Source: an uncultured Actinomycetes bacterium (lineage in GTDB: Bacteria > Actinomycetota > Acidimicrobiia > Acidimicrobiales > RAAP-2). From it: a DNA stretch of 64,000 bases. The notes below the pieces were generated by a model that was given only the letters and a program-made list of their open reading frames with translations, made no database searches and was not told where the DNA came from. Below, piece by piece: positions 8,627-18,019 of this stretch. The translations under genes were made by a program, and so were the position numbers. The stretch lies in assembly GCA_903825035.1 (NCBI GenBank), contig CAIJYV010000026.1, positions 98,199 to 162,198 on the forward strand, read 5' to 3'. Positions within the stretch are counted from its first letter, which is position 1. Each line of letters begins with the position of its first letter.

Positions 8627-9439
8627 TCAGCCTACTGAAGTTGTGGTGGTCCCTGGCAGGGTCGAAGTAGTCGCCACTGGGTTGGTCGACGTAGTCGCCA
8701 CTGGGTTGGTCGTTACGGTGCCCGCCACGGTTGTAGTCGTTGTCGCGGCTGCAGCAGCTGCAGCGTCAGTGAACATAGCCGAGATGGTTCCTTCTGAAGG
8801 AGGAGCAATCTTTATTGACGCTGGCAAGAAGGCCATCGTGATTCGCATATCCGGCGTGAACTTGATTGACGAAGGATCGGTGGTGATTGTCGGCTTGGTC
8901 TGCGCGACTGTGCTCCAGTATGCGTATCGAATGGTTGCAGTTTGACCGGCGTACTTGGTTGCCGCAGCACAGGTGGTGTTGTTGTGGAAGGTGGTGCTGG
9001 CTTGCGCGAGACCGGTGGGTCCTGGAATCGCCAGAGTCGATGACGATGCGGTCATGCCAACATATTCATTTGCGAATTGACCAACGGTAGCGTTGTTGCC
9101 AGAATCCGCAGCGCCCACGGGTGCGACTTTGATGACGTTGTTTGCCAAGACGATGAAGCCGCCCTTGTAATTGGTATCCGAGGGCAAAGTAATTTGGGTT
9201 CCACAGTTGTCAATGCTGAGAGCAGCGAACCAAGTCGTGCCAGGCTGTGGTGCAGGACCAGTTGGCGCAGTGGTCGGGTTCTGGTACTCATAACGAGAAA
9301 AGAGGACCGAGGTAAGGCCCAAGATGACGATCACGAACAAGACGCCGTAGTAGTTCCCAGGGCGAGCCTTCTTATAGGCCTTGCCGCCACCTGAGGCACC
9401 AATTTGACTTACGAGTTTTCCAGTTGCACTTTTTGCCAC
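8627..9439 (-). CDS. Uncharacterised membrane-anchored protein with Thr-rich C-terminal tail
   Basis: I do not recognise a domain family. The 270-residue protein has a basic cytoplasmic N-terminus (about 1-28), one membrane helix (about 29-47, YYGVLFVIVILGLTSVLFS) and an external part of about 220 residues with two Cys (in DNCGTQ and TTCAAA), which may form a disulfide. The last 45 residues are an Ala run followed by Thr/Val/Pro-rich sequence containing a perfect duplication (NPVATTST twice). This topology suggests an exported domain on a membrane anchor with a glycosylatable tail. A TAGCGT hexamer sits exactly 6 bases before the GTG start. The downstream gene is the nucleotidyltransferase, 2 bases away, hinting at an envelope role. 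Confidence 0.7.
   Translation of the reverse strand: MAKSATGKLVSQIGASGGGKAYKKARPGNYYGVLFVIVILGLTSVLFSRYEYQNPTTAPTGPAPQPGTTWFAALSIDNCGTQITLPSDTNYKGGFIVLANNVIKVAPVGAADSGNNATVGQFANEYVGMTASSSTLAIPGPTGLAQASTTFHNNTTCAAATKYAGQTATIRYAYWSTVAQTKPTITTDPSSIKFTPDMRITMAFLPASIKIAPPSEGTISAMFTDAAAAAAATTTTTVAGTVTTNPVATTSTNPVATTSTLPGTTTTSVG
8667..8712. repeat. 24-base tandem duplication inside a Thr-rich tail
   Basis: The 22-base segment at 8667-8688 recurs identically at 8691-8712, a period of 24 bases. It encodes two copies of an eight-residue NPVATTST unit in the C-terminal tail of the membrane protein 8627-9439. Such exact repeats vary in copy number between strains. Confidence 0.85.
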
Positions 9440-9445
9440 GGGTCA

Positions 9446-9451
9446 ACGCTA
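9446..9451 (-). promoter_or_regulatory. Candidate -10 hexamer (TANNNT-N6-start type)
   Basis: TAGCGT on the minus strand, exactly six bases before the GTG start at 9439, with no Shine-Dalgarno. One of eight sites of identical geometry in the window; implies a leaderless message for the membrane protein and nucleotidyltransferase pair. Confidence 0.5.
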
Positions 9452-9492
9452 CTAAAAATTGGAACACCCAAAATACGTCACGAATTACTGCG

Positions 9493-9565
9493 TAGGGGCG
9501 GTGGGACTCGAACCCACACTGGAGGCGGTTTAAGCGCCCTGCCTCTGCCATTGGGCTACGCCCCC
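9493..9565 (-). tRNA. tRNA with UAA anticodon (Leu by codon) but class I short variable loop
   Basis: The 73-base cloverleaf is clean: acceptor GGGGGCG / CGCCCCT (one G-U), D-stem GCC/GGC, anticodon stem GGGCG/CGCCT with loop CTTAAAC, T-arm GTGGG-TTCGAGT-CCCAC, discriminator A, and no encoded CCA. Position 33 is T and 34-36 are TAA, which would read UUA leucine codons. Bacterial tRNA-Leu normally has a long variable arm; here the variable loop is only CCAGT. The identity is therefore uncertain: a class I leucine tRNA, a divergent tRNA charged with something else, or one with a non-ribosomal role. It is a stand-alone gene between two divergent promoters. Confidence 0.85.
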
Positions 9566-9642
9566 GAGCAGTAAATCGTTGATTTATAACGCTAATCTAA
9601 ATTCGCTTGGCCTTTTCACGTCAGCGAAAGAGCGCTGAAAAC

Positions 9643-9648
9643 TAGGCT
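9643..9648 (+). promoter_or_regulatory. Candidate -10 hexamer for the NlpC/P60 gene
   Basis: TAGGCT lies exactly six bases before the ATG at 9655, with no Shine-Dalgarno between, predicting a leaderless transcript. I see no convincing -35 element. Confidence 0.5.
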
Positions 9649-9654
9649 AGACCT

Positions 9655-10824
9655 ATGTTTCGTGCGAGCCGACACGGCCACACGCCCCTCGTTGCCGCGC
9701 TGAGCGCTGCGTTGGCGTTAGCAACCAGCCTGGTCCCTTGGACTGGGGCGAGTGCCGACCCCTTTTCAGCTACTCGCGCCCAAATAGCTAGCCTCTCTAA
9801 AGCTCTCGCCCAAGAAGCCAGCCAGAGTGAAATTACCGCCAATCAGTACGACGCCGAAAAGGTTGCGTTGGCCGACTTAAATGCGACCGTCGCCCACCTT
9901 CAAACTCAGGTGATTATGAAGCGAAACCAAATCGCCTCAACTACAGGCCGTTTGGCTCGTTCTGAACTTTTGGCCTATATCTTGGGCGCATCCGCCGCGC
10001 AGATTGAAGCGTTGTTCAATAAACCGCTCACCAAGAGTGACGCGCGCCGATTGTACGAAAATCTCGTCATTGGCAATCTCGGCGCGCTGCGAGCAAATTA
10101 CCAAAATCAAAAACGCTCCCTCGATGCTCTCTTAGTGCACGAAGCAAAGTTGCGATCCCAGGCCGCCGCCAAGACTGTCAGTATTCACAAATTGTTGGTG
10201 AATAACCTGGCGCTTGAGGCAAGGACTCGCGCCACGCTCAGTGCGGTCACCGCTCGCTATCGTCACCAAATTATTAACTATGAGATTGCACAAGGAGTAT
10301 GGGCCGCTAAGCATCACAACTTGGCCGGGGAGACACAGGCCATCGCTGCTGCCTCGGCCGTCGGTGGGCAAGCGGCGGCGAACTTAGTTACTGTCGCCAT
10401 CCAAAACGCCTTGCGGGTAAACACCATTGGCCAAATAGCCGGTACCGCGCAAGGGTTGGCTGCCGTGACCTACGCGAAATCTCAAATTGGCGTTTGGTAC
10501 CAATGGGGTGGCGAAACTCCGAGAGTCGGGTTTGACTGTTCTGGGCTCGTTCAATGGGCGTGGGCAAAAGCAGGGTTCCGTATTCCTCGAACAACCTCGA
10601 CGCAGTGGCCCGCGTTAAAGCACGTGTCGCTCAGTAAACTTCAGCCTGGTGACCTTCTCTTTTATTACAACCTGGATGGTGACCACACTGTGGACCACGT
10701 TGTGATGTACGTCGGCTCAGGCCCATACGGTGTGAACACCATCATTGCCGCCGCTCGTACGGGTACGCGCATCTCGCTCGCTCCCCTCTTTACCTTCGGC
10801 CTGATTGGAGCAGCCCGTCCGTGA
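9655..10824 (+). CDS. Secreted NlpC/P60 peptidoglycan endopeptidase with coiled-coil N-terminus
   Basis: 389 residues. A signal peptide covers about 1-34 (hydrophobic LVAALSAALALATSLV, then GASA before DPF). A long Ala/Gln-rich helical region (about 37-215) is predicted coiled coil. The NlpC/P60 domain fills 265-389 with catalytic Cys295 in GFDCSGLVQWAW and His348 in VDHVVMYVGSG. The architecture matches the RipA/RipB/PcsB-like hydrolases that cut the stem peptide between D-Glu and mDAP during division, with the coiled coil acting as an autoinhibitory or docking module. The gene is leaderless by promoter position. Its stop overlaps the GTG of the following glycosyltransferase as GTGA, linking cell-wall remodelling to lipid-linked sugar synthesis. 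Confidence 0.9.
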   Translation: MFRASRHGHTPLVAALSAALALATSLVPWTGASADPFSATRAQIASLSKALAQEASQSEITANQYDAEKVALADLNATVAHLQTQVIMKRNQIASTTGRLARSELLAYILGASAAQIEALFNKPLTKSDARRLYENLVIGNLGALRANYQNQKRSLDALLVHEAKLRSQAAAKTVSIHKLLVNNLALEARTRATLSAVTARYRHQIINYEIAQGVWAAKHHNLAGETQAIAAASAVGGQAAANLVTVAIQNALRVNTIGQIAGTAQGLAAVTYAKSQIGVWYQWGGETPRVGFDCSGLVQWAWAKAGFRIPRTTSTQWPALKHVSLSKLQPGDLLFYYNLDGDHTVDHVVMYVGSGPYGVNTIIAAARTGTRISLAPLFTFGLIGAARP

Positions 10825-11759
10825 ACACTGCTCCACAACTTTCGATAGTCATACCCGCCTTCAATGAGTCCGAACGCCTCGCTTCCGGGCGAACTCGACT
10901 GCAACCTGTCTTAGAAAAGATTGGCGTCAATTTTGTTGAAGTCATCGTGGTCGATGATGGATCAACCGACGGCACCCTCCGAGCCGCCCACTCGGTATAT
11001 GGCGACCTGCCCCATGCAGTATTCGTTCAGCAGCCGACCAACATGGGCAAAGGAGCCGCTTTGCGCTTGGGGATGGCCATCGCCACTGGCGACTACGTCA
11101 TCACCGCCGATGCGGACCAAGCCATTGACCCCAAGCACTTCCCCGCCATTATGAAGGCATTACTCAAGTCAGAGCTCGCTCCAGGGTCACGCGCGGAAGG
11201 TCGTAACATTGTCTACAAATCAACCCTCCGGACGGTTGCGGGAGTTGTCTTCAACCGCATCGTGCGGCACTACACCAAATCGAATTTACGAGACACGCAG
11301 TGTGGCTGCAAGGGATTCCAGCTAGCTCCTGGTCGGCTACTCGCACTCTTTGGGCGAGTCGACCGCTTCGCCTTTGACGCCGAAATTCTGTACTTGGCCG
11401 AATTACTCGACTTCAGCATCAAGCCGGTATCGGTGACCTGGACCGATGTGCCCGGATCGTCGGTGCGCGTGGGTCGCGATTCTCTTGAAATGCTCCTAGA
11501 CATTCGGCGCCTGCGCAAAACCTCCTACGTCAACCCGGCCGTCGAGTTCTCTCTCGACATTGACGTCGAAAAAGTTCGAACCTCTTTACGCCAACTCCGG
11601 GTCGCGGGCGTCGTACTGGCCCGAGGTAATTCTGATGTACTCGTAGTGCTACCTCGCGACGGTGCCGTTTCGGGTCACGCCTTAGCTGCTGAGTTGGGCG
11701 GCACCCTTCGCACCACCAATCTGGGCGAGATGCGTGGTCGCTCGCTCTTAGCGATCTAG
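10821..11759 (+). CDS. GT2 polyprenyl-phosphate glycosyltransferase (DPM1/ALG5-like) with C-terminal extension
   Basis: 312 residues. The N-terminus has SIVIPAFNESERL, VVDDGSTDGT and the DADQAID acidic motif, which identify GT2 enzymes that load a sugar from UDP- or GDP-sugar onto a polyprenyl phosphate. RDTQCGCKGFQL and the late SSVRVGRDS are as in ALG5-type beta-glucosyltransferases. There are no membrane helices, so it is a peripheral cytoplasmic-face enzyme. The last 65 residues form an alpha/beta extension (SDVLVVLPRDG) that I cannot assign. It overlaps the nlpC gene by 4 bases and the convergent GNAT gene by 12. The product, a polyprenyl-P-hexose, could feed GT-C transferases such as the protein at 52535-53695. 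Confidence 0.85.
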   Translation: MNTAPQLSIVIPAFNESERLASGRTRLQPVLEKIGVNFVEVIVVDDGSTDGTLRAAHSVYGDLPHAVFVQQPTNMGKGAALRLGMAIATGDYVITADADQAIDPKHFPAIMKALLKSELAPGSRAEGRNIVYKSTLRTVAGVVFNRIVRHYTKSNLRDTQCGCKGFQLAPGRLLALFGRVDRFAFDAEILYLAELLDFSIKPVSVTWTDVPGSSVRVGRDSLEMLLDIRRLRKTSYVNPAVEFSLDIDVEKVRTSLRQLRVAGVVLARGNSDVLVVLPRDGAVSGHALAAELGGTLRTTNLGEMRGRSLLAI

Positions 11760-12368
11760 AAATCGAGCCCGAAGGTCTTCGACCTTGTCGTTCCACTCTT
11801 CAACGGTGATGGCGTATCGAGCGTGATCTTCCCAAGCTCCGTCAATTTCTAAGTATCGCTCCGCCACGCCCTCACAGCGAATACCCACCTTCTCAACGAC
11901 TCGCTTCGAAGATGAATTTCTGGGAATGATGTTCACTTCAACTCGGTGCAGTCGCAGAGTCTCAAAGCAATAATCCAGTACCACCACCAGCGACTCGGGC
12001 ATAAGACCTTGACCGGCGACACGCTCGTCAATCCAATACCCCACGTAAGCCGATTGCATCGGTCCTCGCATAACCCCAGAGATTGTTATTTCACCGACGA
12101 AAGTTTCGTCCAGGAAGATACCAAATCCAAAGCCCGTTCCCAGGTGACGCTCACGTTCACGAATTGCGCATCGATTGGTAAAGCTCCGAAAGTCTTCTGG
12201 AAGGTGGCTCGCCGAAGCAGATCGCGGTTCCCACTTCAGCAACCAGCCGTGATTGCGTACCCGCACCTCAAACCACGAGTTGTAGTCAAGTTCGCTCATG
12301 GTTCGCAGAGTTACCCGATGTCCACGGAGGACGATCGGCGTATAGCTCGGATTGCGCGTAATAACCAT
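11748..12368 (-). CDS. GNAT N-acetyltransferase, RimJ/RimL type
   Basis: 206 residues from the ATG at 12368, which has a GAAAGGA Shine-Dalgarno about 6 bases upstream; a TTG 18 bases earlier is possible but would place that site inside the gene. The order VITRNPSYTPIVLRGHRVTLR, then VGEITISGVMRG, then GYWIDERVAGQGLMPESLV (the acetyl-CoA binding R/Q-x-x-G-x loop) and the closing RHAR/YAI region is the RimJ family pattern. Relatives acetylate ribosomal protein N-termini or small amines. The true substrate is not evident. It is the last gene of the minus-strand block and overlaps the convergent glycosyltransferase tail by 12 bases. Confidence 0.85.
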   Translation of the reverse strand: MVITRNPSYTPIVLRGHRVTLRTMSELDYNSWFEVRVRNHGWLLKWEPRSASASHLPEDFRSFTNRCAIRERERHLGTGFGFGIFLDETFVGEITISGVMRGPMQSAYVGYWIDERVAGQGLMPESLVVVLDYCFETLRLHRVEVNIIPRNSSSKRVVEKVGIRCEGVAERYLEIDGAWEDHARYAITVEEWNDKVEDLRARFLDR

Positions 12369-12397
12369 GCGGTTCCTTTCTTTCAAAAGATTAACGC

Positions 12398-13336
12398 TTA
12401 GTTCGGTTCGGGAGAAAGCAACGAGAGAACAATTCCGTCCAGGATGTCATTTTCACTGCTCAGTAATTCACTTACCCCAAAGCGCGTCATTACCTCTTCG
12501 AGCACGAAGAGGCCCGCGTGGAGAACATCCTCGCGACCCGAGCTCATCCCCGGGTGCTTGAGTCGCTCGGCCGGGCCTTGCGAGCACAGCCGTTCACGCC
12601 ATTCGCGAACCTGCGCCAAAGTCACCCGCTGGTGATGGAGCGCTTCTCGGCTGTACTGATCAATATTGTTCGCTAGTTGAACCAGCGTGGCGACAGTGCC
12701 CGCGAGGCCAATTAGCTGGACATTACCGACAACTTGAGAGAAAAAAGGCTCGTGAGCAAAGGCACGGTCACATTCCTCGCGGACCATAGCCCAGGTATTC
12801 GCAATTTCTTCTGGAGTTGGCTTCCCTAATCCGAGGGCTCGCTCCGCCACTCGAACACAGCCCAGTTGCATGGAATAACTCCGCAGCATCCCCTCAACCG
12901 GCACCGCTAACTCAGTGGAACCGCCACCAACATCAACAATTAGGTACGGCGTAGAGGCCTCGGGCAGGTCGGCGGTAGCGCCCACAAAAGAAAGTCGAGC
13001 CTCTTCGTCGCCGCTCAGCAAGCGCGCCTCGACACCGGTGATTTCACTGGCTCGAGCAAGGAATTGCGAACCATTGAGAGCGTCACGCACCGCTGAAGTC
13101 GCCACGAGCAGCCCTTCTACGACGTGGTACTCATCCATTAATTGGCGATAGTTCCGGAGTTGCTCAAAATTTCGCTCTAGCGCCGCTGACTGGAGTTCTC
13201 CGGTCCGATCAACGCCTTCGCTCAATCTCGTCACGTGCATCTCTCGCGCCAGGGCATTTCCCTCTAAATCGCTGATGAGTAACCGTGTTGAATTGCTCCC
13301 GCAGTCCAATGCGGCAACGGCCCTAGGCGCGGACAT
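12398..13336 (-). CDS. ppx: Ppx/GppA family exopolyphosphatase or pppGpp phosphohydrolase
   Basis: 312 residues, the short actinobacterial form (two actin-like ASKHA domains, no HD domain). Motifs: AALDCGSNSTRLLI (phosphate-1 loop), VVEGLLVATSAVRDA, IVDVGGGSTELAV (phosphate-2) and IGLAGTVATLVQL (adenosine motif). Short Ppx proteins of this type hydrolyse inorganic polyphosphate and, less well, pppGpp. The gene starts inside the DUF501 gene (14-base overlap) and closes the run eno-ftsB-DUF501-ppx, the order I remember for Rv1023-Rv1026, so ppx2-like is the best name. Confidence 0.9.
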   Translation of the reverse strand: MSAPRAVAALDCGSNSTRLLISDLEGNALAREMHVTRLSEGVDRTGELQSAALERNFEQLRNYRQLMDEYHVVEGLLVATSAVRDALNGSQFLARASEITGVEARLLSGDEEARLSFVGATADLPEASTPYLIVDVGGGSTELAVPVEGMLRSYSMQLGCVRVAERALGLGKPTPEEIANTWAMVREECDRAFAHEPFFSQVVGNVQLIGLAGTVATLVQLANNIDQYSREALHHQRVTLAQVREWRERLCSQGPAERLKHPGMSSGREDVLHAGLFVLEEVMTRFGVSELLSSENDILDGIVLSLLSPEPN

Positions 13337-13801
13337 CGATAATCACAAATTCGGGTAGCGCTACCTCAGTGGCCACAATCTCACCCACCGGATCAGAGTT
13401 GCCGACGAGAAAATTTGCCAAGTGAGCGTGTAAGCACTTCACTCCGACTCTGGTGCCGCCAACGCCGCCACTGGGTTGCACTAAGTCGTGCCGTACTGTG
13501 GCAGCCTTGCGCCGCTCAGCGTAGGCGTCATGGGTCGCTTGGAGGTCTTCGGGATTGGTTAGCTCCTCGTACCGATGGACCCCGGCGTCGCCTTCGATGC
13601 GACTTACCGCTTCGTGCAACTCTTTGTCCACTAGCCAGTAAAGAGTTGGCATCGGGGTTCCATCACGTAAATGCGGTTCGTTCTCGATGACCACGGGTTC
13701 ACCAGATATGCGGCGAACGACAACTGCGAAACGCCCAGCGGGCTCTCGGCCCAGTAACTGCTCGAGGACTGAGTAATCGGCCTCGGTGGCGTCAAGAAAG
13801 G

Positions 13802-13805
<4 letters not shown>
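13323..13805 (-). CDS. DUF501 family protein
   Basis: 160 residues with the DUF501 pattern: LLGREPAGRFAVVVR near residue 20, PTLYWLVDKELHEAVSRIE in the middle, and a conserved GGVGGTRVGVKCLHAHLA carrying a Cys and two His that could bind metal. Function is unknown; the family is largely actinobacterial and nearly always sits between ftsB and ppx, as here. It overlaps ftsB by 4 bases (ATGA) and ppx by 14, so the three are translationally coupled. No signal peptide or membrane segment is visible, so it is probably cytoplasmic. Confidence 0.88.
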
Positions 13806-15554
<1,749 letters not shown>

Positions 15555-15579
15555 TTAGTCAAGCCATTGGAGGTTCTGG

Positions 15580-16911
15580 CTACAAATTCTCTGCTTCTAT
15601 CTTGTGGCGCAGCGCATAGATCTGTTCGCGAAGAGCGCCTTCTAGATCAATATCGAATTCGTTGGCGAGGACCACGATGGACCACAATGCTGCACCCAGG
15701 GACTCGGTCGAGGGCTCCAACTGAATCTTTTCCATTGCCAAATCCTTGGCCTCAGCCCCAGTTTCGAGCGCCACGGTGGTGCGCCGAGCTCGCGAAAGTA
15801 CCTTGTTAGCGAGGGTAAGGGCAGGTAATTGCCAGACGATGCCGTCCATCGCGCCGGTCCGGCCCTTCTCCTCTTTCTTAATCTGCTCCCATTGCACAAC
15901 CACGTCATCCGATGAGTCGAGTTTGACCTCACCAAAGACGTGCGGGTGACGTCCAGTCAATTTGTCACGAACCGAATCGGCAATGGTGGCGAGATTGAAT
16001 CGTTCTTCCTCGTCACCCAGCTCGGCGTGAAAAACTACCTGGAACAACAAGTCACCCAACTCTTCTTCCACGTGAGCAATCAGCGCTGGGTCGTCGGATC
16101 CCTCGGGCGATTCGCGAACAAAATTCTCCAGCGCCTCGATCGCCTCGTAGGACTCCTCGAGCAGATACTTGACCAGGCTCGCGTGGTCTTGTTCTTGGTC
16201 CCACGGACATTCGGCGCGAAGTCGTTTCGCGAAACTAACGAGGTCATCCATGGTTTCGCCCGTGGTCCGAAACCCCGAAACCCATAGTGAAGTCAAATGG
16301 TCAGCGAGTTCGAAACTTGGCAGCATCTCGCTGCTTACCGAGATTATTTGCTCATCACCGAGACCTAAGTGATGCAAGATGGTCACCGCTGTCCCCCTCG
16401 GCAGCCGATCGGCGACGGTTACCAAAATTTCGGGTGAATAGGTCTGCAGGATTAGCAACGGACCTGGTCCGCGAAAAGCTTCTGTCGAACCCAGCGCATC
16501 GCAGACGCGTACGCTTTCCGTCATCGGGTCTTGTCCTAGGGCCGCACAGGCCACATCAATCACCGAGACGGCAGGTTCGATGACTGTTCGAACATCGCTT
16601 CGCGCAAGCAGCAACTCCGTGGTGTGTTCAGCGACAATGGGAGAGCCGGGTACGGCGTAGACAACTTCGCCTGATTCCTTAGCAAGGGCAACAAGGTCAT
16701 CGACGATTGCTCGGTAGAGCTCTTCGAACGACGCCGCCGATTCATAGAGTGCGTCATAACTGGGAATCTCGGGGAACTCTTGAGCGGCGGGATGTTCTCT
16801 GGTACGCAGACGTGCAGCCGTCGAGGTCGAAAGCAGTTTTACGGTCCGTTGAGTAAGCAGGTCACTTGGGCCGGGACCTAATCCCACTACCCGTACGACG
16901 GGTTTGCTCAC
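15580..16911 (-). CDS. mazG: MazG nucleotide pyrophosphohydrolase fused to a tetrapyrrole-methylase-like domain (YabN type)
   Basis: 443 residues in two parts. Residues 1-200 resemble the SAM-dependent tetrapyrrole methylase fold (VVRVVGLGPGPSDLLTQRT, then VVYAVPGSPIVAEHT) as in Bacillus YabN, where methylase activity is not established. Residues 215-440 are MazG: FAKRLRAECPWDQEQDHASL, then LEESYEAIEAL (the E-E-x-x-E metal site) and LGDLLFQVVFHAEL (E...D). The enzyme removes PPi from NTPs including non-canonical or (p)ppGpp-related nucleotides. The start overlaps the SurA-like stop as ATGA, and eno follows. The order mfd-SurA-mazG-eno parallels the mycobacterial mfd-mazG-lpqU-eno. Confidence 0.93.
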   Translation of the reverse strand: MSKPVVRVVGLGPGPSDLLTQRTVKLLSTSTAARLRTREHPAAQEFPEIPSYDALYESAASFEELYRAIVDDLVALAKESGEVVYAVPGSPIVAEHTTELLLARSDVRTVIEPAVSVIDVACAALGQDPMTESVRVCDALGSTEAFRGPGPLLILQTYSPEILVTVADRLPRGTAVTILHHLGLGDEQIISVSSEMLPSFELADHLTSLWVSGFRTTGETMDDLVSFAKRLRAECPWDQEQDHASLVKYLLEESYEAIEALENFVRESPEGSDDPALIAHVEEELGDLLFQVVFHAELGDEEERFNLATIADSVRDKLTGRHPHVFGEVKLDSSDDVVVQWEQIKKEEKGRTGAMDGIVWQLPALTLANKVLSRARRTTVALETGAEAKDLAMEKIQLEPSTESLGAALWSIVVLANEFDIDLEGALREQIYALRHKIEAENL

Positions 16912-17999
16912 CGGTAGGTGGGGGCGAACTGAGAAAGCACGAGTCGCAAAGTAGTCCGGTCAAACTTACCCACCGCCGGAACGCCCGGAACAAAGACCTG
17001 CGGGCCCGAGTTTGTCAATCCCCATCGGCCGAGGGCGGGGTCAATTGAAACCGCGGCCTTGTAGAGCAAAGTGTTTTGCACGGCCGAAGCTGATGTTGAG
17101 TTCTGGGCTTGCAAGTCGCTCGCCACGAGTTGCTCCACGCTGGTGAAGGTATTGGTGGAGCGTGAGGTGACGGCTACGTAGAGGCCATCGGTGACGCCGT
17201 TATAGGTAATTGGGCGAGGGGAAGAACCAAAGGAATTTAATGACTGGCCCGCTACGTCAGTGCGCACGGTGGCGTACGAGCTGCTCGTGGGACCATAACA
17301 GCCGAGCGATCCGCTCTTGGCTTTGGACTGTGCATCAATTGAATATTTCGCGACCAAAGACTTCACGCTGGCGCCCGCCAATTGGTCAGCGTGGAATGCG
17401 CTCAGTTGAATCTGTGGCACGACCGCCACGGAAATACACAGAGTGTCGTACGAACTTTTGTGGGCTTCGTAGTAGGCAGTCAGGTTTGGCACGGTAATCG
17501 CAATGGCGTTGCCAAGTCGGCGGACCAACTCTTGGGAGGCCGCGGTTGAGCGAATTAGCAGATTCTGTGCCGACTTAGGAAATGAGGCAAAGGCTTGTTG
17601 CGCTGTTCCTGGGCAGTTGAGCTTGAGTGCTTTCGCCTGCGAACTGAGTTGCGCGAGCAAAGACACCTTGGTCTGTGCGAGTACCGAAGCCGATTGTGCC
17701 AAGTGGTGTTTCACGGCGTAGGCCTCAATCGCATATCCATCAATGACCGTGTTCGCCCACTGCGCAGCGGTAGTTGAGATCACCGAGTCTCGACCCCCAG
17801 CGCTGTGAGGAGGCACCGAATAGATGGTCGAGAAGTAACAGCGGGTGCCACTGTTCTCGGCGAGAGCTTGCAGCGAAGCTCGAAAGGTCGAGTCCGACAT
17901 CTTGTTCGAGTTAATCGAGACTGCCGCTCGCTGGGACTCGATTCCCGCACCGACAGCAATACCAGCGAGGAGCAGAACAAGAATTACGATTCGGCGCAT
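16908..17999 (-). CDS. Exported SurA/PrsA-like (parvulin-related) protein
   Basis: 363 residues with a signal anchor (RRIVILVLLLAGIAVGAGI). The N-terminal helical part (about 30-185) resembles SurA_N chaperone domains. The section around residues 195-275 follows the parvulin pattern: VAVVPQIQLSAFHADQ, then LVAKYSIDAQSKAKSGSLGCY, the latter being the classic S.D...A..G..LG turn, and DGLYVAVTSRS. Some catalytic parvulin residues are not evident, so it may be a chaperone without isomerase activity. There is no lipobox, so it is membrane-anchored or secreted. A TAGCAT hexamer sits exactly 6 bases before the ATG. It overlaps mazG as ATGA and would assist folding of exported proteins. Confidence 0.7.
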   Translation of the reverse strand: MRRIVILVLLLAGIAVGAGIESQRAAVSINSNKMSDSTFRASLQALAENSGTRCYFSTIYSVPPHSAGGRDSVISTTAAQWANTVIDGYAIEAYAVKHHLAQSASVLAQTKVSLLAQLSSQAKALKLNCPGTAQQAFASFPKSAQNLLIRSTAASQELVRRLGNAIAITVPNLTAYYEAHKSSYDTLCISVAVVPQIQLSAFHADQLAGASVKSLVAKYSIDAQSKAKSGSLGCYGPTSSSYATVRTDVAGQSLNSFGSSPRPITYNGVTDGLYVAVTSRSTNTFTSVEQLVASDLQAQNSTSASAVQNTLLYKAAVSIDPALGRWGLTNSGPQVFVPGVPAVGKFDRTTLRLVLSQFAPTYR

Positions 18000-18005
18000 G
18001 CACTC

Positions 18006-18011
18006 ATGCTA
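18006..18011 (-). promoter_or_regulatory. Candidate -10 hexamer for the SurA-like/mazG unit
   Basis: TAGCAT (minus strand) ends exactly six bases before the ATG at 17999, no Shine-Dalgarno present. It lies in the 20-base gap after mfd, so this unit probably has its own leaderless promoter. Confidence 0.5.
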
Positions 18012-18019
18012 GTGAGCGC

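Noticed and set aside
9566..9654. A c-di-AMP (ydaO) riboswitch before the NlpC/P60 gene, as seen in some actinobacteria
   Set aside because: The gap is only 89 bases, too short, and the TAGGCT hexamer six bases from the ATG implies no leader at all.
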